Source of the DNA: Beroe forskalii
Lineage: Eukaryota > Ctenophora > Nuda > Beroida > Beroidae
Direction of reading: 5' to 3'
DNA length: 64,000 nucleotides
Assembly (NCBI GenBank): GCA_011033025.1
Contig: WFMF01000092.1
Coordinates: 62,001-126,000 of the forward strand
Shown: positions 11,852-23,701 of the stretch, piece by piece
Layout: each line of letters begins with the position of its first letter
Numbering within the stretch: the first letter of the stretch is position 1
Notes under the pieces: model-generated
Told to the model about the DNA's origin: nothing
The model's database searches: none
Seen by the model: only the letters and a program-made list of their open reading frames with translations
Made by a program: the position numbers and the translations under genes

Positions 11852-14824
11852 CGTCTATCAAGATGCAGTAGATTTGGCGCGCGCGGCGCTCAGTCACAAG
11901 AGAGATTTATTACACACGAATGGTAGAAAAGATTGCGAGAAGTGAATGGTAGAAAAGATTGCGAGAAGGTAATGTTTTTCGAATGTCCCCCAAATTTCTC
12001 GTCACAAATTTATGAGTTTCCTCTCGAGGATTTTCCCTTTTTATCCTCACTTTTATCCCCCTTTTCCAATCTACCATCTCTGATCGTGGCCTCACTTATG
12101 CAGTCTCTACAGTGAAGAAGTAAGCTTGACAGATTAGACTTTTCAGCTTATCCACTTCAACTGCCACCATCACATGTGTGCAGTAACTCAAAGGCTAAAA
12201 TCTAACTTATCCACAAAGTCTCTGATGCAGTTGGTGTCCATGTGGGTACAGATCAAGTACACCCACTCAACATCAATCAGACAAGCACAGCGGGGGAGGT
12301 AAATAAAGCGCCTGCACACGGGAATAATAGACAACAAGAATTGTGCGGGCAGGCGCAATTCTTGTTCTGAGGAAATTAACCCGATTAGGTACTCGGCGAC
12401 TTATTGGTTAGAACATGGTCCATGGATTATTATCATTTGTCCAACTGTCCAATGAGCGTGTGATGCTTTGGGTGTTCCGAAATATAATCTAAAATTCACA
12501 TATTATTTTAAAGCTGGATCCCGGTACCCGGTTAATTTCATCCACGAAACAACAATCACGTGATCTTGTTTCACGTGACGTCATCAGTTGGAAACTTGCC
12601 AATATCGTGGTGTCAGAGAGATTGAGGCAACTGAAAAGCACCTCTGTACCTAAGTATCGAGAGTGTGTAATGAGATTACCTGACTTTTTAATTGGTGACA
12701 GGACACCATCAGTTAGCTCAGCTAAGGGTACTATTTACTACGGTCCTTTTATCTCATAGGTTGCTCGCGAGAACCCTGCAATTTCATTGGCTCAGCCGTA
12801 ACCTGGCCACTTAATACAGTTTAGCTGGACGTTTCAAAGTGTATTTGTTTACAAAATTTTATTAATAGCTGTGGAGTGTATTTGTAGGCCGCAATCCGGT
12901 GTTAGAATGTCAGTGAACATCATTAGCCTCATCCAATGAGTGTCATTGTTAAAGTACCTTATAAGTTTCATTTTATTTTACAATCTCCTTGGAGAAGGTA
13001 TTCAATATTTAATAGCACTAATTAAATTCCTTTTCAGAACACACAGATTTTATAAAGGAGTATTTATAATTCGGAGAAATAATGCAGCTTATAAAAGGCA
13101 GGCTGTATAATCCGGTAATCGAGTGAATTATCGGTTTAAACCGCTTGTAAAGCACAAGTTTAATGGAAGTGTTTTTTGACTGAAAAAACTGAAGAGTAAA
13201 ATTTTTTACAGAGATAGAAACCTGAAAGATGGATTCAGGGATTTTGAGGAATCCATTATCCAAGGTTTTACATTATATAAAAGATTGTATATAAAGGTCG
13301 ATTTGATGACAATTTCTAAGTCCTACGGGTGAACTAATACGCCGCAGACATTAGTTAGTTGATTGCTTGCCAACTTACACCAACTACTCTGCGCCTTGTT
13401 ACCATGTCTTCAGTCTGTAAACTGTGTAACCTGATAGAATGGAGTTGAAGGTGCACGACTGGTAAATAGCAAGTTTAATAATTCTTGTTAGGGTTCTCGG
13501 GTCTATATCAATTAGCAGGTTCACTCGTCACATTCAGATCACCTGACTCAGTCAAATCACTCGCCAGAATCTAAAAACGTGCTCTAACTTCTAGTTTCAC
13601 TTTTCCATGATGCTAAGGGGCCATCTATAACTGACGATAGCATCTCACCAAATATTTAGTCCCCAGAATGGTCCCCAGTAGCAATCTCACTCACGCAAAA
13701 GTAGTTATTACGCTAAGGGTTCATCCGAGAACCAAGTCCGCATTTTATCGGCAGTATTTATCGTACCCAGTAGCAAAGGTAGTTACATTTCCCTGAAGTA
13801 AAAACCAACTTTTCCTTCATTAAATCTAGGCCTTAACTCCGAAACATGTGAGTAGTAACCAGATTGATAGGTGCGCAGGGCAAATAGGCAGTTCATGTGA
13901 TGACGTCATTATCATTTAGCAAAGTGGTACGTTAATAACGCTTCTATGGACGTTGAACTGTCTAATTTCACGCATAGCAAGGGGTGAGCTGGTTAGCTGG
14001 TTTTAAGAGCTGACAGAAAAGCATTGGTTTAACGGTGAGCGCCTGAAAGGACTTATTGCCCGCTGTGATCGACTAGCTCTAATAACTTTAATACTTTAAT
14101 TACTTTCTCGCTCTATACTCCCTTAATTGCTGCTTAACCTGCGAAAGTCCCTGATATATTGGTTCGAATTCCGGAGATCTAAACGATATTAGGAAAAACT
14201 TGTAAAATTTCGAGTCAGTATATTCCCGTTTAAATCCGACCCCACGCACTAAAAACAGGCGATTTAACGTCAGAAACTCACCACTTTGTGGTATGACAAT
14301 GACGTCATTCTAACCGCATCTTAATAATACGATGTACATAAACGGGGGTAGCAAGCGAGGCAGCTGTAAACTGCTTGATGTCTAGCATGCTCTAGACATG
14401 CCCAATATAATCAGTCTAGGAGATTGAGAGGGAGAGGGTTAGAGCAGTACCATTCAGTCTGACATACTGGAGTAGTTTATGAAGGAGCGCGAGAGGGGAA
14501 TATAATAGGGACGGTGAAACGCCACTTTTGGTCCGTGTTAAGTTCTGATACTAACCTCACTATACCTGTTATATTCTTGGTGTATCCCTGAATGTCAACT
14601 CTGTGGAAACAGCTCTTAGAACGTCTACTCTAGCGAGAAAGGGTCTAGCTATAGCCACTAGTTGGAAGTTGGTGTCACGTTGTACCATTTAACAGCATGG
14701 TAATAGCCTCACTCTCAAGTGCCATATCGGAGTGTAACGCAAAGGAGTTACCCAGTGACATTTGAGAGATCTAAGGCAAAGTTCAGGTGGTGGTGGTGAT
14801 TGGTGGTGAAAGTGCGACATTTGA

Positions 14825-14915
14825 CCCCCCGACATTACATCCCCCGACAGTACATCCCCCGACATTACATCCCCCGACAGTACATCCCCCGACACTTGAC
14901 CCCCCGACACTTAAA
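14825..14915. repeat. 15-bp minisatellite, about six units
   Basis: The unit CCCCCGACATTACAT alternates with CCCCCGACAGTACAT. That alternation suggests a 30-bp higher-order unit. Confidence 0.8.
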
Positions 14916-16684
14916 ACATAAAAGACATGTAGTTGCAAGCAATTCCAGCCAGGAAGGTGTCAGTAGAGATATAATAGACACACTATATTTGAAATCTGCC
15001 AGTTATGAAGTATGTTCATTCGCGCACTGACCATTTAGAGATTCAGAGTTTAATTTACTGTTTTTTTCAACGTAGACGAAATAACTTTAACCAAATCATA
15101 GGAAGTTATAGAGAAAATTAAGTACTTTTCATGAACAACTGAACTTTGAACCGCACAGTGTTCAAGTCACAGTCACAGGGGGAATTAAGCGCCAACATAA
15201 GGGAACAACGCAAAACAAGAAATGCGCCGGCAGGAGTAATTCTTGTTTGCACCCGTTTTACGCATTACCGTTGTTACGGCGGACAGTGTGGTTTTAGTAT
15301 TCGCACTTGATTTTCCGACCATTCCAGGCGTCTAGGTCTTACAGAAAAAAAAAACTTAAGGTAGGATGAACTTTTAAACCAGATCCTGATCGTCTTGATG
15401 GTCTCCATTCAATTTTCTAAAGGACTCAGGGGTTTTTGCTCGATTTGTGGAAGTTATTTGCCCACGTCTCCAAACCACCAACTCTGTTTCACCCAGAAGT
15501 CGGGTGGGCGCCTGGTTATTAGACCTCACGCGCTCTGGAAATGGGACTGTTTCCTACCATTACCATTCTAAACTATGACAATGAATTCATATTGTGAAAT
15601 TGACTCCCCACTACAAGTGTGTTGTGAAGGTTGTCACGTTTAGGATCAAAGGGAGTATTCCCTGGCAGTTCCTGTGGGCCTGTCAGGAGTTGTAATGAAG
15701 CGGGACGCAAAGCACAATGGAATTATTAGAAGCTGTGTAATAATTAGTCAAATAGCACTAGATATTGCCGGAGAATCACGTCAAAGCTACTCCCAGGTAA
15801 TCATTCCATTATTCGGGTACTATGTCCACCCTGGATAGGATGCGACCCTGCTTCAATTCAGACTTTGAAAACTGTTTAAACTTTTTTCGAAACATATCTA
15901 AAAGTCGTATCTCTTTTTAAATTTTTTGCAAAAGAGCTACGATTTTTGATATTTTATGAAAGTTTGGAAAACAATCAAAAAATCTCGAAACCATTCAGCA
16001 CAATAAACATTGACCCAAACCTTCACCAGTGCAAAATCCAATTCACCCCTATTATATATCACGGAATAAATCTTCCGACTTCTAAGACTAAGAAATTAAC
16101 TAAAAATATCCTGAGTACCTTAGGAGGTTTATTAACAAAGGTAGTAATTTGGGGATTTTTCAGAAAAATGCCCATTTTTCACACACCATGACAGTTCAAA
16201 ATGACGTCATTATCATATGTTAACAAGAGTAATGATTGAGAAAATACCCATATTTCCAACTTACCAAAATTTGAAACACCGAAATTTTATCCCATATAAA
16301 TACACCTCCTAAGTTAGTCTGCAATTGAAGACTAGTACTAATAATAGTAGCTGCGAGTATAACCTCAATCGTTTACTGACATTAGGGGTTATAAATGCTA
16401 GCCTCCTTTTCGTGCATCACGAGATCAATAAAAAACATCACGATGATTTTGTGAGTCTGGCCTGCTTTTCTTTGACAGGAAGCGTCCCCTTTAAGTAAAT
16501 AGTTGGTTGAGGGGTTTTATGCGGCCCAGATTCCAGAACTTGGATCACATACCTACTCGGTCATAAATGATCAAAATATATGATTCTAACCCAACCTCAG
16601 TCCATTCAAAATCATCATAACATCTAAATCAGCCCTAACTGATCCCGCATTTCAATCAATTCTTAGTGGAGTGGTGGTGAGGAT

Positions 16685-16728
16685 GTTTTTGACAAGGCCA
16701 TTAGGCTTATAATGGCCCTGTCAAAAAC
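16685..16728. repeat. Inverted repeat, 19-bp arms, 6-nt loop
   Basis: The arm GTTTTTGACAAGGCCATTA (16685-16703) pairs with 16710-16728 with one mismatch. It stands alone with no obvious target duplication, and I see no gene nearby. Confidence 0.65.
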
Positions 16729-17879
16729 ACTCCAATCCGGTAATGACATTTAGCGTTTTCACTACAGCAGGGGATTTTATAGGGTTGTCGGAAATAGGAA
16801 TTTCCCCTTAAGTTTACATTGGGGCATTACATTAGCATATTGTCAATTTAACGTTTTACTCGAAGTGTAAATTGGTAAAAATGACAAGATGGCAAATGAA
16901 CTTACCGCTGTCAGAAACAATCGCAACCATTTTATGGTTGAGTAATTGCTTAATTGGGAAAAAGTGAACATATCTTTAGTTCTTTTAACACTTTCAAGTG
17001 TTTAACGTCAATTTGGGAAATGGAATCCCCGAGCTGATGAGTTTGTGGGGGATTTCCTAATACTTTCCTACTTTCCTTAAATGACATGAAGTTCCCTTTA
17101 TTTTAACCATCAGGGCCCGGTGATCTCCGTTCACTACAAAACGTGAACTTAACCGTCTCAGGGCACCCTCAACTTTATCAGGTAGTGAGTGGTGTCAAAC
17201 CAGACAGACGTCAGGCAGACAGTATACTGGATACAGACACTCCTCAATATGTCCCAAATTCGTCACATAGGTATTATGAATCCGCACCGAAATCGCAATT
17301 TGGGTTCATCGTTTTGGTACACTAAATTAAGAAATTATGGCTCAATGACAATTTCTGGTCGCAAAACTTCGTAGAATAGCTCGCATGATGGTTATTCTCA
17401 ATTCTGGCTTAAAGAGCGATGAGCATGGTTTGGAGCAACCATACAGACATTTGAAAACATTGAAAGTCTGATTTCGTTTTGAAGGCTGATCGGAAGTTCT
17501 TCCTGAGCAATTTTGAATCAGGTGTTGGGGGCGGGGGCTTGGTCCATTGGGCATTGAGCAAATATTGGGACCTGTAGGTATATAGATATCTGAAATGTAT
17601 AGCAGTTCAGGAGCATTCTCCTAAAAGATTTAAAATTTTCAATCAATCAGGATTATCGGCTTTATTGGTCAATTAATTGGTTAGACGTGGGACAAATCGT
17701 AAAGCGCATGCAGTAAAGTGACTTTAGTGCGCCGCGCAATGTCCCAAATGTGGACCCACTTCGCGAATTCATAGTTTTATTTGGAGCGCGCAAATCCAAT
17801 ATGCAGTAAAAAGCCAATTGTGTTCCATTTAGTGTGACTATTTCATGGTATGCGCGGCGCAGCGCGTATGAAAATTGGT

Positions 17880-18031
17880 AAGTATAGATTTGGAGATTGC
17901 CGCCGTTGATACCGCAAACAGGAACTGGTCGAATCAAAGCGGAACAAACCGAAACTTTCAGTTTGTTCCGCTTTTATTCGACCAGTTCCTGTTTGCAGTA
18001 TCATCGGCAGCAATCTCCAAATCTATAAGTC
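17880..18031. repeat. Long foldback hairpin, arms about 70 bp
   Basis: Arms 17880-17950 and 17959-18031 are near-perfect complements around an 8-nt loop. Examples are GGAACTGGTCGAAT on the left against ATTCGACCAGTTCC on the right, and ATTTGGAG against CTCCAAAT at the base. It is either a small foldback element or a very recent inverted duplication. No coding capacity. Confidence 0.8.
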
Positions 18032-18727
18032 TGTAAATATTGTCTATCCTATATTCTAGTCCCAGCTATTTCACTATAGCACTATGTGTGGTGGATAGCC
18101 TATCTGCTATCATCTGACTATCTGATGTGATCTTATCAGCTTACTACAGTCTGGGCCCAAATTTTCTCCACGGAAGTACGCTCAAGATCCACTGTCATGG
18201 CCTAATTAGGTGGATGAGCTGATGAGGGTCATGGAGGTCTATGAGTGCACTGGATGCAGATGAGCCTGGATGAGTCCTGAGACTCTGAGAGGTAATGAGG
18301 CTGAAATAGGATCGCAGGGAGACAGGGTAGAAATGTAACTGAGTGGTGAGTGGTAATCTGAGGCTAATTAACTGTAAGTATAATATTATAGCTAGTGACA
18401 AAATGGCAGTGACAAAATGGCAGTGACGAACATGGCAGTATAAATGCTTAAATGAGGGCAATCCGAGAGGAATGGTATTATATCTCTCGGTGTATTTCAT
18501 ATTTAGATATTTCATGATGTGGAATAGTATGAATTTTACAAATGTATGTGATAAGATGGCAGCTTGTTATCTAGCAAGATAAAGATAATTGAGTGCCGAT
18601 TAAATGTTATATTTTATTCTCATTTGCCGTTTAGCAACGTGGGATTTGCGAGTCCTTGGCGCTCTCCTTTGACTTTTTCACTATGACCTGATGTCTCACT
18701 TGTCCTGATGTTTCCTATGTCCTAAAT
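18032..18727. other. Intergenic, no gene; short 15-bp triplication
   Basis: Three near-identical units of about 15 bp (GACAAAATGGCAGT type) occur at about 18398-18442. I see nothing else. Confidence 0.4.
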
Positions 18728-19807
18728 TTGCTTCCTTGGTCCTACTATACTACGCGCTTTCTACGTCCTACTTCACCTTCCTGCAAACCCCACCCCACTT
18801 TAATCTACGTCGTTGCAATAACCGACACAACAATCCACCTGCCCCGAGACGCTGTCTACGCATCCCTGCTCTGCGTATTGACCCACCGACCACTGGGAGT
18901 CCGCAGCTACATTGCCGTGCGCAAGGCGCACCGCGCAGTATGGACCACGCCGGCTGGGAGAGCCCTGCGCCATGCTGTAAAGGGCATGCGCGCCCGCGTA
19001 CATTAACATACTCATAGACAATAGACAGCCTGGTGGGGGAGCGCACCCTGCGGGACATCAAGGAGGAGACGAGGAGGTTCGCAGCTAACCTGGGCCAGCG
19101 TATGGACGACATGGAACAGCACGCCTTCGTCCAAGCTGACATCCCTCTGACCCGTGCACAGAGGAAGGCAACCCGGTTGGAGGTGCGACTACGGATCAAC
19201 GATCTCACGGTGTTCCGAGATTTGAAGAGGTTTCGACGAAATCCTGGAACGGACCAGCTGCCCCTACTCCGCCGGTGCTTCGAGTAGCTCTACAATTATC
19301 TGGTGGAGATTCAGGACAGTTGAGAAAATGAGAAGTGTTAAGGAGGAATTGAAATGCTCCTGACTACATGTCTGAAATCCAGTCTTCAACACACCATGTC
19401 AGAAACACCTCCTCCGAAGTCCCCCATCCATCACTCATTCAGCGACTGCTCCGACCCCCAAGGAACCATAAGACTTTGTTCAGTTCAGCAGGAGTGACGG
19501 AGTGATAGTCCCAGTAGTCCGCCTCTTGGTGAAGTTCTGCAGGAAACAACGTGAGAAGATCCTGGGGGAACTGGAAGTATCCGCTAGGCAGTGTGACTCC
19601 ATGCTCCGTTTCAGGACGATGGTTACCATTTACTATGCAGCATTGGAGGAGCTGGTGAGGAAATCCAGGGCGAAAGTGCGAGGGGTGATGGTAGGGTACC
19701 AGCGGCTAAGAAACATCACCTCCACAGCTGCGGAGAAGAGATCTACACAGTTCGCAGTAGTGCATCGGATCACTCTATGGAGTATTGGACTTGGAGGAAC
19801 TCAGTGA
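18728..19807 (+). pseudogene. GC-rich coding-like patch, unrecognised, probably decayed
   Basis: The GC content rises sharply over about 18780-19270, and several frames stay open on both strands. The most protein-like plus-strand stretch is 19033-19287 (84 codons from a GTG; KEETRRFAANLGQRMDDME, charged and helical), ending in a stop. A second basic stretch is 19502-19807. No domain is recognised, no start codon with a convincing context is seen, and exon borders do not join the two in frame in any way I can defend. A short repeat of TAGGGACTCGTTAC type follows at about 19890-19955. It could be remnants of a gene or of a mobile element. Confidence 0.25.
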
Positions 19808-20225
19808 AGTAGGTGCTCGATGTAGCAGATTCTTCCTTCCGCTGGGATGAAGAAACGAGGAAGTTGCTGTGGAATGTGCTCATCGCTGTTACTAGGGACT
19901 CGTTGCTAGGGACTCGTTACTACTTTACCAGGGACTCGTTACTAGGGACTCGTTGTACTGCACCAACATGTTTGACGCACTGGACGACTGTGTAAAGCTA
20001 ACCAGATTATTTGTAGATTTGTAAAGCTCAATCTGTAACTGTTATAGTATTAACCAATAAAATATCTTTCATGTAGTAGTTAAATATTGTTTCAATGCAT
20101 CTTCTGCGCCAGCAAACATCACTAAATTAGAAACAATAAGAAATTTCGTATTCTTTGATTTTTGAACTAGAAAAAATGTTTAATAGTATCTAATTTTTCA
20201 AAATTAAATGTATTTCTTCTCTTCC

Positions 20226-20793
20226 TCAAATCAGATTCTTTTTTCCTGCACTGGTCTTTATTTGATGGTCCCGGTTGCAGTATGTGCATCTCACGGGAGC
20301 ACTTGCTTTCAAGTGTTGGGCAATGCGCTCAACTCTACTAGACAACGCCTCCAATTGGGATGTCAGAGCATCCACTTGTCTTTTGAGACCCTTCAAGTCT
20401 ACTTCCGGTTCGCATGTAACCACCCTTTTCTGAACAGTCTTTGACTGCACAGCTTTTTTTCTTGAGCTTGTGCAGCTTTTTCAGTTTTTTACGGTACTTC
20501 CTCTTTGAGGACTTGTCGTCCGAGGAGCTGGACGAGTCAGACGTAGAGGATGACAAGGGGCCTTCGGGTTTATCCTCATCTGTGAGGGTTGGCACCGTCA
20601 CTGATACGATATCGGAACTAGTAGTAGCTTGAGACATGGTAGATCTATAAGCTGGAGGAGCTTGAAGAGTCAGAAGAAGATGAAGACGAGGGGCTTTGGG
20701 TTTGGTCTTCATCAGTGAGGGTGGGAACAGTGACTGACACGATGTCAGTACTGGTAGTTGCTTGGGACATGTTGCGATATAGAGACGCTGCAT
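20226..20793 (-). pseudogene. Ser-rich, Lys-rich reading frame with coiled coil and CxxC motif, unrecognised
   Basis: On the minus strand an open frame from ATG 20637 reads MSQATTSSDIVSVTVPT, then a run of serines and a block of lysines. After a change of frame follows a heptad-like segment (LKRQVDALTSQLEALSSRVE) and CTYCNRDH, a partial zinc-knuckle-like motif. The first part is duplicated in tandem: a second ATG at 20770 opens a near-identical N-terminus, period 133 bp. It resembles the tail of a small nucleic-acid-binding protein, possibly from an old mobile element. Function unknown. Confidence 0.35.
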
Positions 20794-20935
20794 TTAAATA
20801 AGGAGGGTTAAGAGTGTGTTTTTTGTTTGTTTAGTAAGGTAAGTTGATAGACTTGTAAAGAAAACATGAACTTGAATTGGTCGTAATGAATTATGCAAGT
20901 TATTTGTAATATTTATGTACATTAATTGATATATT

Positions 20936-21256
20936 TTATGGAAAAGTGTAGCTTAAGTTGAAGAACAAAGTTAAACAAAACATAACAACATGAACTGTAG
21001 AACTGTAACAATATTTTACGATATTGTCTGGAACTGAGCGTGGCAGTAGATCAAGCATGATAGAGTTCCTTTTAACCGCACATGTCAGAATGGTAACGAT
21101 AGATCCAACCTGAACAACTTCCTCATTCATGCTTAACAATACTGACTTCATCTTGTTGAAAGTCATAGTTTCACCGGCCATTCCAACTTTAGCAATAACG
21201 TCATCCTTCCCAAGGTTAGCCCCTTTCACGAGCTTGTATGCTAGCGAGATAGATTC
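20936..21256 (-). other. Open frame, possible exon, unrecognised
   Basis: The minus-strand frame contains KGANLGKDDVIAKVGMAGE and continues for about 95 codons. The base composition is more protein-like than its surroundings. A splice-acceptor-like TCGCTAG lies just upstream on that strand. It sits on the same strand and upstream of the Ser/Lys-rich frame at 20226-20793, so the two may be parts of one unit. No domain is recognised. Confidence 0.2.
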
Positions 21257-21431
21257 CGTATATTCTCAAACTGAGAAAAACCGTGTATAAGAACGAACGC
21301 GACGGTTAAAACTGCCGCAACGTAACTTTTTTGAACCATCAGGCAACAGTGATGATACCCACTCCCAGCGACCCTGTAAAAATTAAAAATCTGATTGATG
21401 AAAGGATGACATACTGATGATACCATTTCAG

Positions 21432-23701
21432 ATGCGTCGTCCCCCTCCAATGTTGGCGAGACAAGTTCAGAAGAGGATTCCAAACAGAAAGCAGACGCAG
21501 CAATCAAGCAACTAGTGGCTCAGAACCACTTCAACACCACCGTTGCTGCTTCTGTTCTGCCAGACACCTCATCCCCAACCACGCCAGTGAGGATTTACTG
21601 CTTTTTCTTTGCCACCGTGAAAACTTTGTCCATTTATTTTCATTCGTAAGGGTATTTCAACGGGAATTATGACGCGTTTCATGACTCATCTTTTCATGAT
21701 TTCCAGGTTCGAGACACGGAGTGTAAATCTCCCTCCACCTCCTCCCAACTCAGTCTCTCCTCCTCTCCCTCACTTTCCTGTCTCCTACCACATGTACCAC
21801 GAGCATGGTTCGTGAAAATTATTGGTTTACTCAATCTTAATATGAGCCAATTTTAAGATATCATTACTGAAAATCATGAAGATGCCAAGATATGGTTTTC
21901 TTTGTCTCTGCCACTTTAATAACTAAGTTCGTCACTCCTTCAGTTCCCCTTCTCCAAAGACTTCTTGTCCGGGGGGTCGCCCCTCCTTCCCCCCTGAGAG
22001 TCTGCTCCAGGACAGAGCATCCTTCCCCGGGGACCCCTCAACCCCAGACCAGATCCTCTCTCCTGACTCCCACCAGATATTCAGCAACAAGAACAGCTTG
22101 GAGGAAGTAGTCAAGGCACTCAGCTCAACACGGCCCCCAAACTCCTGGCCAGGTAGACGGACTGAGTTAATAATAGTTAACTAGTTAAATCATAGTCTGA
22201 ATTATTGTTCAACTAATTGCCATATGATTCACAATGATTTAATCAAATAGTTATTTCATTTAGAATAGTCGAGCAGATTTTGAATACAATTCTTCATTCA
22301 TGCGGGGCCTAAGATTGATCCCTCATTTTGCATGTTAATTGTTTCTAGTTATCCATGGTCATTTAATGTTATCCCCCGACTCCAAGACTCCACCTCATGT
22401 GCTAATGTCCCCCTCTTGCCCGTTAGGGACGCCCCTCTAATGTCACCGGGTCACCCTCTTGCCCGTTAGGGACGCCCCTCTAATGTCACCCTCTTGCCCG
22501 TTAGGGACGCCCCTCTAATGTCACCCTCTTGCCCGTTAGGGACGCCTCTCTAATGTCACCCTCTTGCCCGTTAGGGACGCCTCTCTAATGTCCCCCTCTT
22601 GCCCGTTAGGGACGACTTCCTAATGTCCCCCTATTGTCCGTTAGGGACGCCTCTCTAATGTCCCTCTCTTGCCGTTAGGGACGCCTCTCCTAGGGCCGAT
22701 GAAGCCTACCAACCGACAACACAAGCTCAAGAACTGCCCCGTGTGTAGGAAGGTGCTGGTGGCCTCGTCTCTCTACCTCCACATGAAGGTACACAGCCTC
22801 ATTTTACTACTTAATTATTATCAAATTTTTAGGTTCTTTGCAATGCACCTTAGAAAAGTACCCAAGAGCGGCGTAATACGCCGCACCTCAAAAGGTTGAG
22901 CCACCGCGGTAGGAAAGAAATTCAAAGCACTTTCATGTTACTTGAATTCTTGTCGATCATAAGCATTCGCCTGAATTATTAGTGTTTGACAGTTTAACTC
23001 CCATTTTCCGGTTCTAAAGTTGAATAGCAACCCTTCAGATCCACTCGGGTGAGAAGAACTATCACTGCGAGTTCTGTAGCAAGAAGTTCCTCCTGAAACA
23101 CCACCTCCACTCCCACCTCAAGATATGTCCTAGCAGACGAAACAAGGTAAATCAGAGGATATATCACGACACTACATCTCAAACAATTTATCTGGCAAAA
23201 TGTCAGCATTACGCAACGGTAAGGGTCTGGGTTAGGGTACGGTCAGGGTTAGGGTTTGGGTAAGGGTTATGGTTAGGGTCAGGACAGGGAGATGAAGTGT
23301 CCTGAGATGAGATGTCGCCCACCCCAGCTGATAAACCATCATGATAACGCTTCCAGTGCATTATGTTGCCTTTATTTGTAGTAACTTCAAGTTCATGCTT
23401 ATGCTTATGCTTGAAATCGTTTTTATAAACGCCTTTTCGATAACTTGAATCTAGTTTTACCACTTAAATTTGTGGCAGTGGGTCTTAACCAATCTTTTAA
23501 ATTGTCTCAAATCTCATACAGTAAAATCTTACAGTAACTTTCAATGTTTATTACCAGGGACAGCCGGGAGGTGCAATCCAGGAGAATTGTTTTGATCTCG
23601 GAATGTTGAGCAACCAATCAAAGAATCTGAAAAGGAGGAGGAGGAGGAGGAGGAAGAGGAGCCGTTCCTGGCACTTAGGAAGAATGAAGCAAAACTCATG
23701 A
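21432..23701 (+). CDS. Zinc-finger protein gene, 3' six coding exons (5' end not found)
   Basis: Six exons join in consistent phase with GT-AG introns: 21432-21586, 21707-21807, 21944-22152, 22694-22788, 23039-23146 and 23558-23701 (TGA). The 810 nt encode about 269 residues. Residues 1-153 are rich in Ser, Pro and Thr and probably disordered. Exons 4 and 5 encode two zinc fingers: CPVCRKVLVASSLYLHMKIH (C2H2, split by an intron inside the H-x3-H) and, after the TGEKP-like linker SGEKNY, CEFC...H..HLKIC (C2HC). The last exon encodes a run of arginines (KRRRRRRRKRSRSW), a likely nuclear-localisation or nucleic-acid-binding tail. The first exon begins in phase 1, so at least one upstream exon is missing; I could not place it. 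It is likely a nuclear DNA-binding protein; the family is not recognised. Confidence 0.72.
22401..22693 (+). repeat. 35-bp intronic minisatellite ending at a splice acceptor
   Basis: About eight units of 35 bp, each with CTCTAATGTCACCCTC then TTGCCCGTTAGGGACG. The array fills the end of intron 3 of the zinc-finger gene. The terminal AG of its last, altered unit (CCTCTCCTAG at 22684-22693) is the acceptor of exon 22694-22788. Every unit itself carries a CTAAT branch-point-like box, a pyrimidine tract and a TTAG. Confidence 0.85.
23217..23282 (+). repeat. Degenerate telomere-like repeat (TTAGGG type), interstitial
   Basis: About ten units of GGGTTA/GGGTCA/GGGTAC type, imperfect throughout, lie in the last intron of the zinc-finger gene. 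Unique sequence flanks both sides, so it is not a chromosome end. Confidence 0.6.

Larger units (their letters stand above)
5098..12110 (-). mobile_element. Nearly full-length CR1/jockey-group LINE (copy A)
   Basis: Reading on the minus strand, the element runs: 5' leader with a tandem 26-bp repeat (11919-11967), ORF1 (11851-10155), an 880-bp spacer with no long ORF, ORF2 (9275-5538), and a 3' UTR of about 440 bp ending in AATAAAGTTTC with no poly(A) tail. The 3' end is defined by exact agreement with the plus-strand copy ending near 53876, after which the two flanks differ. The 5' end is not defined by comparison, since the other copy is 5'-truncated; 12110 is an estimate. ORF2 protein differs from the other copy at only a handful of residues, so the family was active recently. 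Each ORF has one frameshift. Membership of ORF1 in the same element is inferred from order, strand and spacing. Confidence 0.8.
12111..17879. other. Intergenic region with scattered short repeats, no gene
   Basis: No ORF shows domain similarity. Contents I can support: an inverted repeat with 14-bp arms at 12334-12367 (AACAAGAATTGTGC) whose surroundings recur in diverged form near 15175-15250; a 15-bp tandem repeat (CCCCCGACAKTACAT, about six units) at 14825-14915; and a hairpin with 19-bp arms at 16685-16728. Open frames across the 15-bp repeat on both strands follow from its length being a multiple of three. Confidence 0.5.

Noticed and set aside
14155-14180. GGTTCGAATTCC as a tRNA B box
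   Set aside because: No matching A box, anticodon arm or acceptor stem at the right distance.
18768-19208. 146-codon minus-strand frame as a gene
   Set aside because: It overlaps equally open plus-strand frames in a GC-rich patch and has no recognisable domain.
22401-22693. CRISPR-like regularly spaced repeat
   Set aside because: The units are contiguous with no unique spacers, and the genome is eukaryotic.
23217-23282. Chromosome end
   Set aside because: Unique gene sequence continues on both sides and the repeats are degenerate.
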